The position numbers and the translations under genes are program-made. Under the pieces are notes generated by a model. The model ran no database searches. It saw nothing but the letters and a program-made list of their open reading frames with translations, and was not told where the DNA came from. Shown piece by piece: positions 34,618 through 43,549 of a DNA stretch of 64,000 nt (the first letter of the stretch is position 1; the number at the start of each line of letters is the position of its first letter). The stretch comes from Candidatus Saccharimonadota bacterium. Its GTDB lineage: Bacteria > Patescibacteriota > Saccharimonadia > Saccharimonadales > Saccharimonadaceae. The stretch covers positions 40,927 to 104,926 of the forward strand of contig JAFRAS010000005.1 in assembly GCA_017405265.1 (NCBI GenBank), written 5' to 3'.

Positions 34618-34977
34618 TCACATTTTGCATATTAGATGGAATATATTTTGCGAATACTTCTTCGAAAAAGAATTTAAATATCATGCCATTGATGGCAATA
34701 TTTAATTATTTTTTTAAATGTTCATGTTATCTTAGTTCGTGGTCATATTTACCCCATAAATCCCCAGAAGTTTAAATCTCTTTGCCTGTATATACGCACC
34801 TCAGAACTCGCGTGGCATTAACGCAGAGTAGTCTTTCTTGGGCATGAGCTTGAGCTTAGTGGTGTATTCAGAATGCTCCACGCATCAGTCTATGATTACA
34901 TAAAGCCGGGCAAGACAGTCTCCTTCTCTACCCGCAAAAATTAGTAGTTCTTGAACTTATTAACCGTATTCAGGTCT
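34618..34977. other. Intergenic region with probable gene debris
   Basis: About 360 bp with no intact gene. On the minus strand near 34800-34875 a short open stretch reads TTKLKLMPKKDYSALMPREF then stop, which looks like the C-terminal tail of a lost protein. ATGCCATTGATGGCAAT (34683-34699) contains a short inverted repeat. Confidence 0.35.
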
Positions 34978-35433
34978 TTAATGTTTCTTCGCATTGTGTG
35001 CATTTATTACTTCCCGAGCTGCTTGTATCAGCCTGTCGCGAGCGTATTCAATCGGGACAAAGACCGCGCCTCCATGAAGACCTTTCCCGGAATGATCTTT
35101 TCTGCCACAGATGATTCTGTCGTCAAAACACAGCATTTTGCCATGTCTACTATTTGGGTCCCCGTCGTCCTTTTCCACGGTGACAAATGAGTGCGCGATA
35201 GTATCTCTTAAATCGTTAAAACTGATATCCCTACTGAAACGGCCGGTTATTTTCGGCATAAAACTTGAATTGTCCGGCGGAGCTAAAACCGCATTGGACA
35301 TATAAGGTATCATCAGATATAATGCTATTATTTCTTTTATCCCATTAATATCCAAAGCATCCTTATTGCCATTGAGTATCGCCAATGCTATATCTGCTAA
35401 AATCGTCGAATGATTATTATATTGTGTAGTCAT
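34978..35433 (-). CDS. HEPN-like protein with RX4H motif
   Basis: The protein is 151 aa, mostly helical. RDTIAH (Arg76 to His81) in DLRDTIAHSFVTV fits the R-x4-6-H catalytic motif of HEPN RNases, and the following KMLCFDDRIICG strand resembles HEPN proteins that end such motifs with a beta pair. HEPN proteins act as toxins or defence effectors. The overall family was not recognised, so this is a motif-based proposal. It lies 21 nt downstream of the Fic gene on the same strand. Confidence 0.5.
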   Translation of the reverse strand: MTTQYNNHSTILADIALAILNGNKDALDINGIKEIIALYLMIPYMSNAVLAPPDNSSFMPKITGRFSRDISFNDLRDTIAHSFVTVEKDDGDPNSRHGKMLCFDDRIICGRKDHSGKGLHGGAVFVPIEYARDRLIQAAREVINAHNAKKH

Positions 35434-35454
35434 AGGCTATACGACTGTCTCTCG

Positions 35455-36342
35455 TCATTGTTTAGTTTTATACTCCTCTTCCACCATCCACCTCCCCCTT
35501 ACCCGAAACGCTGGGATCGTCCCGCGCATAGCCTTATTCGTGGCAACCTGAAGATTAATCCCATTTCCCTTCGCCCACTCTGCGACCGGAATAATTTTCT
35601 TGGCCGTCAGTTTGGCGATTCGCCGGTATAGCGCCTCGGTTAACAGCCCCGCAAACAGCTCGGTCAACTTATCAATCTTGCTGGTCTTTGTGTATTCATC
35701 AAGCGCGGGATAATACTCCTCAAACTTCGATTTATTCGGAATAATAATCGGCGGCAACCCGAGCATATCGAGTTGCTCATTCGTAATCAATCGCCCAATT
35801 CGCCCGTTGCCGTCGCCGAACGGGTGAATATTCTCAAATTCGGCATGAAAATAAGCAATTTTCTCCAAGAAATATTTGTCGTCGTCGGAATTGTACTCTC
35901 TCACCAAATCATGCATAAGCCCATTCACAAACTCCGGATTTGCGCCAATATGCGTCCCGACGCGCACCCACTCGCGCCCCGAGCGAAACCGCCCAGCAAT
36001 ATCGTCACGAATGTTGGAAAGCAAAGTTTTGTGCAGTTTCAAAATCAGCTCCACGGAAATTTCTTCGTCCGGGTTATCCATCAAATACTCAATAGCATTA
36101 GCGAGATTCTTCGCCTCATAAATCTCGCGAATTTCGTGGTCGCTGCGAATCTGATTGCGGATCAAAATATCTTCGGTATCCTCAAGCGTCAGCGTGGAAT
36201 TTTCAATCGCGTTAGAGTTATACACCATCTCCGGAAGCTCAGAAATGGCAATCTCTTTTATGGCCTCTTTATGTTTCGCGGCCAACTCGCGATACTCTTC
36301 GGCTAGACTATTAATTCTGTCTTTTGTAACCTGATTTATCAT
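35455..36342 (-). CDS. Fic-family AMP-transferase with internal inhibitory motif
   Basis: The protein is 295 aa. The Fic motif HPFGDGNGRIGR is complete (residues 173-184). The N-terminal helix carries SNAIEN (43-48), the S/TxxxEG/N inhibitory motif of class II Fic proteins, so activity is self-restrained. The C-terminus (VAEWAKGNGINLQVATNKAMRG) looks like a small helix-turn-helix. It would AMPylate a protein target in the cytoplasm. TATAAT at 36349-36354 is six bases before the ATG. Base composition is closer to the core genome than that of the genes to its left. Confidence 0.9.
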   Translation of the reverse strand: MINQVTKDRINSLAEEYRELAAKHKEAIKEIAISELPEMVYNSNAIENSTLTLEDTEDILIRNQIRSDHEIREIYEAKNLANAIEYLMDNPDEEISVELILKLHKTLLSNIRDDIAGRFRSGREWVRVGTHIGANPEFVNGLMHDLVREYNSDDDKYFLEKIAYFHAEFENIHPFGDGNGRIGRLITNEQLDMLGLPPIIIPNKSKFEEYYPALDEYTKTSKIDKLTELFAGLLTEALYRRIAKLTAKKIIPVAEWAKGNGINLQVATNKAMRGTIPAFRVRGRWMVEEEYKTKQ

Positions 36343-36471
36343 ACCTCTATTATACCAAAGAAACCGTTAAAAATCAACATTTTAGGCCACTTTAAACGCA
36401 AAGTCATAGGTCGTCGTCCCCACCCTCGCCAAACTCAAATTTTCGTGTATAATAATCTCAAAAGGAGCTCT

Positions 36472-37182
36472 ATGAAAAAACAACTCAAATCAATCATCTG
36501 GGGCGTCGCCATCATCGCACTCGGCGTAATCTTCGGCGGCAACGCGCTCGGCCTGTTCAACATTAACGTCTTTTTTGACGGCTGGTGGACGTTATTCATC
36601 ATCATCCCGAGCCTCGTCGGCCTCGTCACCGACAAGGACAAAATCTCGAATCTAATCTTCCTATCCGCCGGCATAATTCTCCTCTTGGCCGCGCAAAACG
36701 TCTTTTCCTTCGACGTGGCCTGGAAGGCTATATTGGCGATAGCTCTAGTCGTCGCCGGAATCGCGATTATCGTGAAAAGTCTCTGGAAAAAAGACGGCGA
36801 TAAAGAAGTCGAGAAAAAGCTTCGCGACCTCAATGACGGCAAAAGTATGGATTCCGAAATGGCAGTTTTCTCTGGTAGCGACCGAACTTATAACGGCGAA
36901 GTCTTCCCCGGCGCCAACCTCACAGCAATCTTCGGTAGCGTAGACCTCGACCTAAAAAACGCGAAATTCACCAAAGACACCGTGATAAAAGCCTTTTGTC
37001 TGTTCGGTGGCATCGATATTAAAGTCCCCGAGGACGTGCAGGTAAAAATCAAATCCGGCTTCATCTTCGGCGGCGCGTCCGACGACCGAAAAGGGAACCA
37101 CGAAAAAGGTAAATACACTATCTATATCGACGCAGCCGGCGGCTTCGGCGGCGTCAGTGTCAGCGATAAAGACGGAAAATAA
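36472..37182 (+). CDS. LiaF-like membrane stress protein
   Basis: The protein is 236 aa. Four hydrophobic helices occupy residues about 5-115 (DUF5668/LiaI-LiaF-type membrane part). The C-terminal domain (AVFSGSDRTYNGEVFPGANLTAIFGSVDLDL, CLFGGIDIKVPEDVQV, FIFGGASDDR) is the LiaF C-terminal beta domain. In Bacillus, LiaF restrains a cell-envelope-stress kinase; a kinase-regulator pair lies 2.2 kb away but in a different unit. AAAAGGAG precedes the ATG, and TATAAT is nearby at about 36448. Confidence 0.85.
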   Translation: MKKQLKSIIWGVAIIALGVIFGGNALGLFNINVFFDGWWTLFIIIPSLVGLVTDKDKISNLIFLSAGIILLLAAQNVFSFDVAWKAILAIALVVAGIAIIVKSLWKKDGDKEVEKKLRDLNDGKSMDSEMAVFSGSDRTYNGEVFPGANLTAIFGSVDLDLKNAKFTKDTVIKAFCLFGGIDIKVPEDVQVKIKSGFIFGGASDDRKGNHEKGKYTIYIDAAGGFGGVSVSDKDGK

Positions 37183-37208
37183 TCCCGCCTCGTGAATAAA
37201 ACCGCCAC

Positions 37209-37232
37209 AAAAAGCCCCATAAAAAGCGGGGC
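37209..37232 (-). terminator. Terminator of the DUF362 gene
   Basis: GCCCC (37214-37218) pairs with GGGGC (37228-37232). On the minus strand the hairpin is followed by TTTTT (37209-37213). The stop codon of the DUF362 gene is 9 bp upstream. Confidence 0.7.
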
Positions 37233-37240
37233 CAACCCCC

Positions 37241-38122
37241 CTACGCCTCCACCAACTCATACTCCCTCACCCCGAGCCCCAACTCCTCCGCATAGGGAAG
37301 TATCTCCCGTCCGAGGCGCGAATCGATCCGCTCCTGCAATTTTTTCGCCCCCGGCTCCTCCGACTTCCAAATCATATCAATAAACGCTTGGTCATTCGCG
37401 ACCGGGTCTAGCGACGCCACAATGCCGAGATCCGCCATCACTGGGTCGTCCTGATTCGCGTCGCAGTCGCAACTCAAAGATATCGCATTCATCACCGTAA
37501 TATACGCAATCGGCTTCCCCTGCGCCTTCAAATAATCCGCCACCGCCGTCGCTGCCTCGGCCATGGAGTGAATAAATTCAATCTGCTCCGGCAAATTATC
37601 CCACAAAACCTCCGGATCTTCAGACTTTCCGGCGGAATGAATATACGCCTTACCGTTCCGCGAGGCGAACCCAATCGACTGATTTTTCAGATTCGCGCCG
37701 AACCCGCCCATCGCGTGCCCCTTCCCGTGCGCGAGGTTAATAAACGCATCATAATCATTAAAATGCGTCCCGATAATATCATATTTCAAATATTTCCCCT
37801 TCTCGAACGGTATTTTGAATTCCCCCTCAGCGTCCATAATATCCACCTTAGCAGAACTCGTAAATCCGTGCTCTTCCGCGACCTTGAGGTGCTCCTCCGC
37901 GACATTTCTCTTCCCCGGATACGCCGTGTTGCACTCAACAATCGTCCCGCCGAGACTTTTCACAAACGGCCCAATGAGGTCCGCCTTGAGATACCCCTTC
38001 GCCCCCGCCTCCCCAGTCGAAACTTTCACGCCAATTTTCCCACTCAATTTCACCCCCAGCGCCTCATAAACTCTCCTTAGACCCTCCGGCGTAATCTCTT
38101 TTGTGAAATAAACTTTTGCCAT
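37241..38122 (-). CDS. DUF362-domain protein
   Basis: The protein is 293 aa, and the DUF362 core runs through most of it (VKVSTGEAGAKGYLKADLI, ECNTAYPGKRNVAEEHLK, LAHGKGHAMGGFGANLKN). Many relatives fuse it to a 4Fe-4S ferredoxin domain; here only a SCDCD cluster is visible and no CxxCxxCxxxC, so the iron-sulfur part is absent. The role of the family is unclear. AGGAGG is well spaced before the ATG. Confidence 0.85.
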   Translation of the reverse strand: MAKVYFTKEITPEGLRRVYEALGVKLSGKIGVKVSTGEAGAKGYLKADLIGPFVKSLGGTIVECNTAYPGKRNVAEEHLKVAEEHGFTSSAKVDIMDAEGEFKIPFEKGKYLKYDIIGTHFNDYDAFINLAHGKGHAMGGFGANLKNQSIGFASRNGKAYIHSAGKSEDPEVLWDNLPEQIEFIHSMAEAATAVADYLKAQGKPIAYITVMNAISLSCDCDANQDDPVMADLGIVASLDPVANDQAFIDMIWKSEEPGAKKLQERIDSRLGREILPYAEELGLGVREYELVEA

Positions 38123-38226
38123 ATAGCCTCCTATATTTTATCTTTATTATATCACCAATCGCCCCTCGACGCCCAAACTCGCCCGAGCCCCTATATTTTT
38201 CCGAACATCTATATTATAATAGAATC

Positions 38227-39204
38227 ATGGTAAAAACTTCAATGAGCAACAAAGAGATCTACAAGAAAACTCTTGTATTCTCCATCCGCCGGCTCCTCTG
38301 GGACGCGCTGGCGTTTGTCATAATAATCTTAACCTCCGCCGCCGGCTTTCTCCTGGCCAAACAACTCGCCGACAAAGGCCTCATCGGTCTCGCCATCGGC
38401 GTCGTAATCGGGATAATCATCGTCTCGATTATCTCCCACTTCGTCTCTTATGTCTTCAAGGCCGGCCAAATCGCCATGATGACGAAGGCCATCACCGACG
38501 GAAAGCTCGAGGGCGACGTTTACGCCGAAGGCAAAAAGATCGTCAAAGAACGCTTCCTGACAGTCGCCGCATATTATGCCGTAACTGGCGTAATCAAAGG
38601 CATCTTCAACGAACTCGGCCGCGTCATCACGAAAGTCGGACGAAACATCGGTGGCGACGCCGGCAACGCCGTCGGCAGCACCATCTCCAGCGTCATCCAA
38701 ACCGTCGTCGCTTACCTTTGCGACTGCTGTCTCGGTTGGGTCTTCTACCGAAAAGACGAAAAAGCCGCGAAAGCCACTCTGGAAGGCGCCGTTCTCTTCT
38801 TCAAACACGGCAAAACTCTCGCGAGAAACTTAGGCCGCGTGTTCGGCATGGGCGCCATTTCTCTCATCTTAATCGGCGGAGCCTTCTTCGGTATTGCCTA
38901 CCTCATCGCGAGTGCTTTCCCCGGTGCCTTCGATAGCTTAGCTGCCGAATTTGCCAAAGCCGCCGTCGAAAACGCCAAACTCGCCTTCCTCACCGACCCC
39001 CACAACGTCATGTTAGTCTGCTCCGGTATCGGCGCCGTAATCATCTGGAGCGTCCTCCACTCCGTCTTCGTCCGCCCCTTCGTCTTAGTCGGCGTCCTCA
39101 AAAACTACATCAACTCCGGCATCCAAGAAACACCGAGCGAATCGGATTTCGCCGAACTCGACCAAAAATCCGCGAAGTTCAAAAAACTTCACCAAGAAGT
39201 CTAA
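38227..39204 (+). CDS. Polytopic membrane protein, unknown
   Basis: The protein is 325 aa with about six hydrophobic helices (LLWDALAFVIIILTSAAGFLL, LIGLAIGVVIGIIIVSIISH, and four more up to VLHSVFVRPFVLVGVL). A Cys pair (LCDCCLG) lies between helices. No family recognised. The start is 38227 because TATAAT at 38215-38220 is six bases upstream; the frame open to 38116 has no expression signal. It overlaps the convergent DUF167 gene by 4 bp. Confidence 0.65.
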   Translation: MVKTSMSNKEIYKKTLVFSIRRLLWDALAFVIIILTSAAGFLLAKQLADKGLIGLAIGVVIGIIIVSIISHFVSYVFKAGQIAMMTKAITDGKLEGDVYAEGKKIVKERFLTVAAYYAVTGVIKGIFNELGRVITKVGRNIGGDAGNAVGSTISSVIQTVVAYLCDCCLGWVFYRKDEKAAKATLEGAVLFFKHGKTLARNLGRVFGMGAISLILIGGAFFGIAYLIASAFPGAFDSLAAEFAKAAVENAKLAFLTDPHNVMLVCSGIGAVIIWSVLHSVFVRPFVLVGVLKNYINSGIQETPSESDFAELDQKSAKFKKLHQEV

Positions 39205-39419
39205 AGTTCGACCAATTTATTCCGCGAAGACTGCCCGCGTTTAATCGCGATGGCAGTTTTCGCGACGTTAAACTCCCGAGAGAGCAGGGAGGTTAGCGCC
39301 GCATTCGCCTCACCGTCGTGCGCCCTGGCTTTGAGATACGCCACGAACGACCCGTCCGCCATTTTCTCCAACTTGTCGCCCCGTTTCGACCCCGGCTTCA
39401 CTTTCACCTCTATAATCAT
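39201..39419 (-). CDS. DUF167 (YggU) family protein
   Basis: A small 72-aa protein with the conserved pattern VKPGSKR, YLKARAHDGEANAALTSLLS and IKRGQSSRNKLVEL. The family is conserved from bacteria to humans without a settled function. It overlaps the histidine kinase stop by 4 nt (ATGA), so it ends the regulatory operon. Confidence 0.88.
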   Translation of the reverse strand: MIIEVKVKPGSKRGDKLEKMADGSFVAYLKARAHDGEANAALTSLLSREFNVAKTAIAIKRGQSSRNKLVEL

Positions 39420-40360
39420 GCCACTTTAACCATAAATTTAGTCATCTTGTCGTCGCTATTACAACTTATTTTCCACTTATTCCGCTCCGCAATCGCCTTC
39501 GCAATAGCGAGCCCGAGCCCCGACCCCTCCTTCGTCTTATCACTCTGATAAAACCGGTCAAAAATCCGCTCGACGTCTTCTTTTGCTATTTTCGCCCCAT
39601 CATTCGCTACCAATACTCCGTCCTCCCGAAGCTCCACCAAAATCTTCTTTTCACCATATTTCGTCGCATTGTCAAGTAAAATATCTAAAACCTGAGAAAA
39701 ATCTTGCTTAACTACCAAAAAACTTTTCGCCGCGCCAGAACTTTTATACGTCATTTTCCCCGCAAACTTCGGAGAAAACAACTCAATATGCTCCTTAATT
39801 TCCTTATCAAGGTCAACTTCCTCCGCCGTCCCGCTCTCGACGCTCCCAGCGTCCATTTTTGCAAGTTGCAGTAGATCAAGCACTAACTTATTCGCGCGAC
39901 CGATTTCGTTCTCAATATTAGTTTTCCATTTCTTGCTACTCTTTTCCACCTCGAGCGCCTCCACATTCGCCTCAATCACCGCGAGCGGCGTCTTGAGTTC
40001 GTGCGACGCATTCGCAATAAACAATTTTTGTTTATTATACGCATCCTGCACCGGCCGAACAATTTTTTGCGAGAAATAATAAGCAGCTAAAAATACGATA
40101 ATCTCAATCGCCCCGCCGACGCAAAGTAATGTGATAAGAAGTCGCGAATTCCCCTCGTCGCGGTCGGATTTAATAAAATCCTTGAGCTCCTGGTCGTCGT
40201 AGCGCGCCATCACTCCGCCATTTTCCGGCGCCGGCGAAAACTTCGGCTCGGGGCGCATACTGGACGAGAAAAACATCGTACACCCACCAGCCAACACCAG
40301 CACCGCGGTCGTGATAGCCATCGTCGTGAGAATAATTTTAATTTTCAGCTTTCGAAACAT
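39416..40360 (-). CDS. Sensor histidine kinase
   Basis: The protein is 314 aa. Two transmembrane helices (about 8-30 and 73-95) flank a short extracytoplasmic loop of about 40 residues. The phospho-acceptor is His120 in NASHELKTPL. N-box LLDNATKYG, G1 VANDGAKI, F box FDRFYQ and G2 GSGLGLAIAK complete the ATPase domain. The small sensor loop suggests membrane or partner sensing. It starts one base after the regulator. The target operon is probably the polyphosphate genes just upstream. Confidence 0.93.
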   Translation of the reverse strand: MFRKLKIKIILTTMAITTAVLVLAGGCTMFFSSSMRPEPKFSPAPENGGVMARYDDQELKDFIKSDRDEGNSRLLITLLCVGGAIEIIVFLAAYYFSQKIVRPVQDAYNKQKLFIANASHELKTPLAVIEANVEALEVEKSSKKWKTNIENEIGRANKLVLDLLQLAKMDAGSVESGTAEEVDLDKEIKEHIELFSPKFAGKMTYKSSGAAKSFLVVKQDFSQVLDILLDNATKYGEKKILVELREDGVLVANDGAKIAKEDVERIFDRFYQSDKTKEGSGLGLAIAKAIAERNKWKISCNSDDKMTKFMVKVA

Positions 40361-40361
40361 T

Positions 40362-41021
40362 TCACTTTTCCTTTAATTTATACCCCAACCCGCGCACGGT
40401 AGCTATCTCGGCCCTGCTCCCGACTTTTTTCAAAATCTTGCGCAATCTCGAAATATACGACTCGACGTAATTATCCTCTCCGAACCCACTCTCTCCCCAA
40501 ACTTTCGCGAGCAGATGTTCCTTATTTATCAACGTCTCCGGATTTTTCATAAATTCCACCGCAATTTCCATCTCTTTCGCCGTCAACTGCTCGCCGTTTA
40601 GCGTCGCATTCGCCTTGTCGAGCGTCAAATCCCCGTATTTTATACTCGTCGCTTCCATATTTTTTGGCCGGCGGAGTAGCGCATTAATCCTCGCCGAAAG
40701 TTCCGCCGTCTTGAACGGTTTCGCAAGATAATCATCCGCCCCGTGCTCGAGGTGCCGAATTTTCGTCTCAACCTCGGACAGCGCCGAAAGCATAATCACT
40801 GGCGTCTGCACTTTTTTCTCGCGCATCCGCTCCAAGATGTCCGTCCCGGACATCTTCGGCAACATAATGTCGAGCACTACGCAATCATAAACATCATCAA
40901 GCGCTCTCTCGAGCCCCTCCTCCCCGTCTCCGGCAATGTCAACCGTAAACCCCTGTTTCTCCAGGTTATGTTTCACGGCCTCGGCCAGAAACTCTGTATC
41001 TTCAACATATAATATTCTCAT
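40362..41021 (-). CDS. OmpR/PhoB-family response regulator
   Basis: The protein is 219 aa. The receiver domain has Asp51 (VVLDIMLPKMSG) as phosphorylation site and the conserved Lys in AKPFK. The C-terminal winged helix ends in DNYVESYISRLRKIL and ATVRGLGYKL. It has its own promoter (TATAAT followed by AGAAGGAG) 28 bp downstream of the beta-helix gene, so the regulatory genes can be expressed separately from the polyphosphate genes. Confidence 0.94.
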   Translation of the reverse strand: MRILYVEDTEFLAEAVKHNLEKQGFTVDIAGDGEEGLERALDDVYDCVVLDIMLPKMSGTDILERMREKKVQTPVIMLSALSEVETKIRHLEHGADDYLAKPFKTAELSARINALLRRPKNMEATSIKYGDLTLDKANATLNGEQLTAKEMEIAVEFMKNPETLINKEHLLAKVWGESGFGEDNYVESYISRLRKILKKVGSRAEIATVRGLGYKLKEK

Positions 41022-41049
41022 AATTTCTCCTTCTTTATTATACTATATT

Positions 41050-42162
41050 TTATTGTCTCGTCATCTGGCGACCGCCACTTTGTCTCGGGTCAACCTGTTG
41101 TCCCGAATTCTGCCGCGGATCAACCTGTTGCCCCGAACTTTGTTGCGGTCCCATCTGCCCGCCAAAACCGCCGCCCATGAATTGATTAGTGATCTCCGTC
41201 GTCTCGACTCCATTAATAATCATCTTTCCGCCCGTATATTTCGCCTCGCCGTCATAATCGAACGGACTCTGTCCCGTAATCGTGATCGTCCCACCATTAA
41301 TATACAAGTTTCCATTCGAATCAATCCCGTCCGTGTCGCCCGCGCCCATCGTAATCGTAATCGTTCCGCCATTAATCGTCACCTGAACGGTATATTCACT
41401 TGACTTATTCCCCGCATTAATTCCGTCGTCACTGGCCGAAATCGTAATCGTTCCATCGTTAATTTTCACTTCGGTCCCCTCAAGCCCCTCGCGCGCCGTA
41501 ATGTCGAAAGCCCCGCCGTCAATTTCGAAATACCCGTCCGTGTGAATTCCGTCCCCCGTCGCCGAAATTTTAAACGTTCCGCCCTTAAACACCGCCGAAT
41601 CGTTCGTGTTAATCCCGTCGTCGCCCGCCGAAATCACGAAGGTTCCGCCATCAATCTCGAGGTCGTCCTTACACACAATCCCGTGAATCGAACTTTTAAT
41701 ATTAACCGTCCCGTCTCCGGAAATCAGTAAATCCGCTTTCGAATGAATCGCCCCCTTGAGCGTATCGTCGGTCGTAGCGTTTATGGTATTTTCCCCAACG
41801 AGCTCAATATAAGTATTTCCGTTGCTCTCGACATAAATCGCCGGCCCGGAGTTATTCGTAATCGAAACATTGTCGAGGATAATTTTCACCTCGTCCTTAT
41901 CTCCGGCGTTGACGTGAATATATCCCGTAATCGACCCCGTTACGTGATAAATCCCGGCCTTCGATATCAAATTTTCGCCGTCCGTGAGCGTAATCGTTTC
42001 CGCGTCACCAGTCAATTTCGTCGCCGAAACTCCACTACTCGTGACTGTCATGGGCTCTCCGTTTTTAATCGTATAAACCACCGCCCACGCTCCTCCGCCG
42101 ACCAGCGCCACTGCTCCGGCCCCCATCACCACTTTTTGCCAAGTTTTCAAATTATTACTCAT
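41050..42162 (-). CDS. Surface beta-helix (DUF4353) protein
   Basis: The protein is 370 aa. An N-terminal membrane anchor (VVMGAGAVALVGGGAWAVVYT) precedes a right-handed beta-helix made of repeated turns such as DDGINTNDSAVFKGGTFKIS, the carbohydrate-binding DUF4353 domain. The C-terminus carries Gln-rich short repeats (SGQQVDPRQ twice). It probably lies outside the cell, bound to glycans. Its ATG overlaps the DUF4956 stop by one base, with GAGGAG upstream. DUF4353, DUF4956 and VTC genes recur together in many Gram-positive genomes. Confidence 0.85.
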   Translation of the reverse strand: MSNNLKTWQKVVMGAGAVALVGGGAWAVVYTIKNGEPMTVTSSGVSATKLTGDAETITLTDGENLISKAGIYHVTGSITGYIHVNAGDKDEVKIILDNVSITNNSGPAIYVESNGNTYIELVGENTINATTDDTLKGAIHSKADLLISGDGTVNIKSSIHGIVCKDDLEIDGGTFVISAGDDGINTNDSAVFKGGTFKISATGDGIHTDGYFEIDGGAFDITAREGLEGTEVKINDGTITISASDDGINAGNKSSEYTVQVTINGGTITITMGAGDTDGIDSNGNLYINGGTITITGQSPFDYDGEAKYTGGKMIINGVETTEITNQFMGGGFGGQMGPQQSSGQQVDPRQNSGQQVDPRQSGGRQMTRQ

Positions 42163-42842
42163 TATAACTCCTCTTCAATTAACATATGCGACAACGCGAC
42201 CTTCAAGTTGCCGTTTTTGACGCGAATCGCGTCGATAAATTCTTTCTCGTTTACTCCTTTCTTGAGCTCAATGCGGTACGTCAGCTCGAACAGCGACCCC
42301 ATATTAGTTGTCTTAGCTTTTTCGAGCGTATAATTATTCGCATATTTTTTGAAAACATCATCAAACGCCTCGGTGTAATCAATATCTTCCGGCATCACGA
42401 TTTTCAGCTTCTTCTCATTCGTCGCCGACTCTCCGAACGAAATCCCAGAGAGGATTACTAAAACCGCCGCAACAATAACCGTGAAAATCGCCGCAAATGC
42501 GACATATCCCGACCCCACCGCGAGCCCAATCGCCATCGCGAAAAACACCGACAAAATCGAGCGCGAATTCGCCGGCACCGAGCGGAACCTGATGAGCGAG
42601 AAAATCCCCATCACCGCCACTCCGGCCCCGAGATTTCCATTCACAAGCATAATCGCCACCGCGACCAACATCGGCAAAATCGCGAGCGACGTCACCATTC
42701 CGCCCGAAGCCGCCCGCCCGAGGCTCCGTTTCGTCGTCCACTTATGTGTAAGCGCCACGACGAGCCCCAGCACGAACGCCACCCCGAGACAAATGAAAAA
42801 ACTCGCCGGCGTAATCGTGCTTGTGATAATTGTATTAAACAT
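42162..42842 (-). CDS. DUF4956 membrane protein
   Basis: The protein is 226 aa. Four hydrophobic helices fill residues about 10-135 (FFICLGVAFVLGLVVAL, LAILPMLVAVAIMLVNG, FFAMAIGLAVGSGYVAF, FTVIVAAVLVILSG), followed by a soluble C-terminal domain. DUF4956 proteins are encoded beside VTC polymerases and are thought to act with them at the membrane, possibly as a polyphosphate channel or anchor; this is inference. GGAAGGAG precedes the ATG, and a TATAAT just upstream may give a second promoter. Confidence 0.88.
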   Translation of the reverse strand: MFNTIITSTITPASFFICLGVAFVLGLVVALTHKWTTKRSLGRAASGGMVTSLAILPMLVAVAIMLVNGNLGAGVAVMGIFSLIRFRSVPANSRSILSVFFAMAIGLAVGSGYVAFAAIFTVIVAAVLVILSGISFGESATNEKKLKIVMPEDIDYTEAFDDVFKKYANNYTLEKAKTTNMGSLFELTYRIELKKGVNEKEFIDAIRVKNGNLKVALSHMLIEEEL

Positions 42843-42853
42843 AATTCTCCTTC

Positions 42854-43549
42854 CTAATTATAAATTTTTTGTAAAACCCTGCCGTATTTCGAAAACGACG
42901 CAGGATAAATCTTTAATTTCGAAATCGCGTCCACGAACCATTTTGGGTAACCGAGCGCGGTCTTCGCCTCCATCACAATTTCTCCTTCATTAAAATACAA
43001 TTTTCCTCTGTCTCCTTTCTCTAACTTAAGATTATCTTCGCGACTCCTGATGTTTCGGTCAAAAGTCAGCCGAAACGCGGGCTCTTTCCTTCCCACAAAG
43101 CTCGTCCTGTCATAGGCCAGTAGTAGCGCCGGCTTTAATTTATAAAACTCAAAACAATATTTCACCTCCTTTTCAATCTGTCGATTATTCGAATAAAACT
43201 TTTCGGTCTTAGGATTCCTCAAAAATTCATAAAAATCCGCCAACTTCATCTCAATTCTTCTCTTATACCCCACCCCGTCGAACTTTTTCTTAATCTCGAC
43301 AAACACCGTCTCATCGAGAGTTTTCGGCACGCCGTAGCTCCTCACTCGAATTTTTTCTTTATATAACGGTTTCTCGAGCGAATGAATCCCGAGCCACTTT
43401 TCATCCGTATCAAAATAAATCGACAAGTTCGTCTCTTTGAAATACTTGTCATGCTTAAGATTCGGCTCAATTATTTCGAGCAATTCCGACATCTGCTCTC
43501 TCGAGAGCACATATTTCGTTTCGATTCTGTGAAAAACTGTTTGCGTCAT
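42854..43549 (-). CDS. VTC-domain polyphosphate polymerase
   Basis: The protein is 231 aa. The triphosphate-tunnel VTC fold is shown by FHRIETKYVLSREQ, LSIYFDTDEKWLGIHSLEK, KIRVRSYG, VFVEIKKKFDGVGYKRRIEM, and the acidic EGEIVMEAKTALGYP end. Basic residues for ATP/polyphosphate binding (R8, K12, R70-type positions) are present. It would make polyphosphate from ATP at the inner membrane face. TAGAAT at 43556-43561 is six bases before ATG, so it is leaderless and first in the operon. Confidence 0.9.
   Translation of the reverse strand: MTQTVFHRIETKYVLSREQMSELLEIIEPNLKHDKYFKETNLSIYFDTDEKWLGIHSLEKPLYKEKIRVRSYGVPKTLDETVFVEIKKKFDGVGYKRRIEMKLADFYEFLRNPKTEKFYSNNRQIEKEVKYCFEFYKLKPALLLAYDRTSFVGRKEPAFRLTFDRNIRSREDNLKLEKGDRGKLYFNEGEIVMEAKTALGYPKWFVDAISKLKIYPASFSKYGRVLQKIYN

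Noticed and set aside
23985..36342. A duplicated tRNA-Lys 3' end as an attachment site on the far side of the island
   Set aside because: I looked for the last 15-20 bases of the tRNA in 30-37 kb and found no convincing copy.
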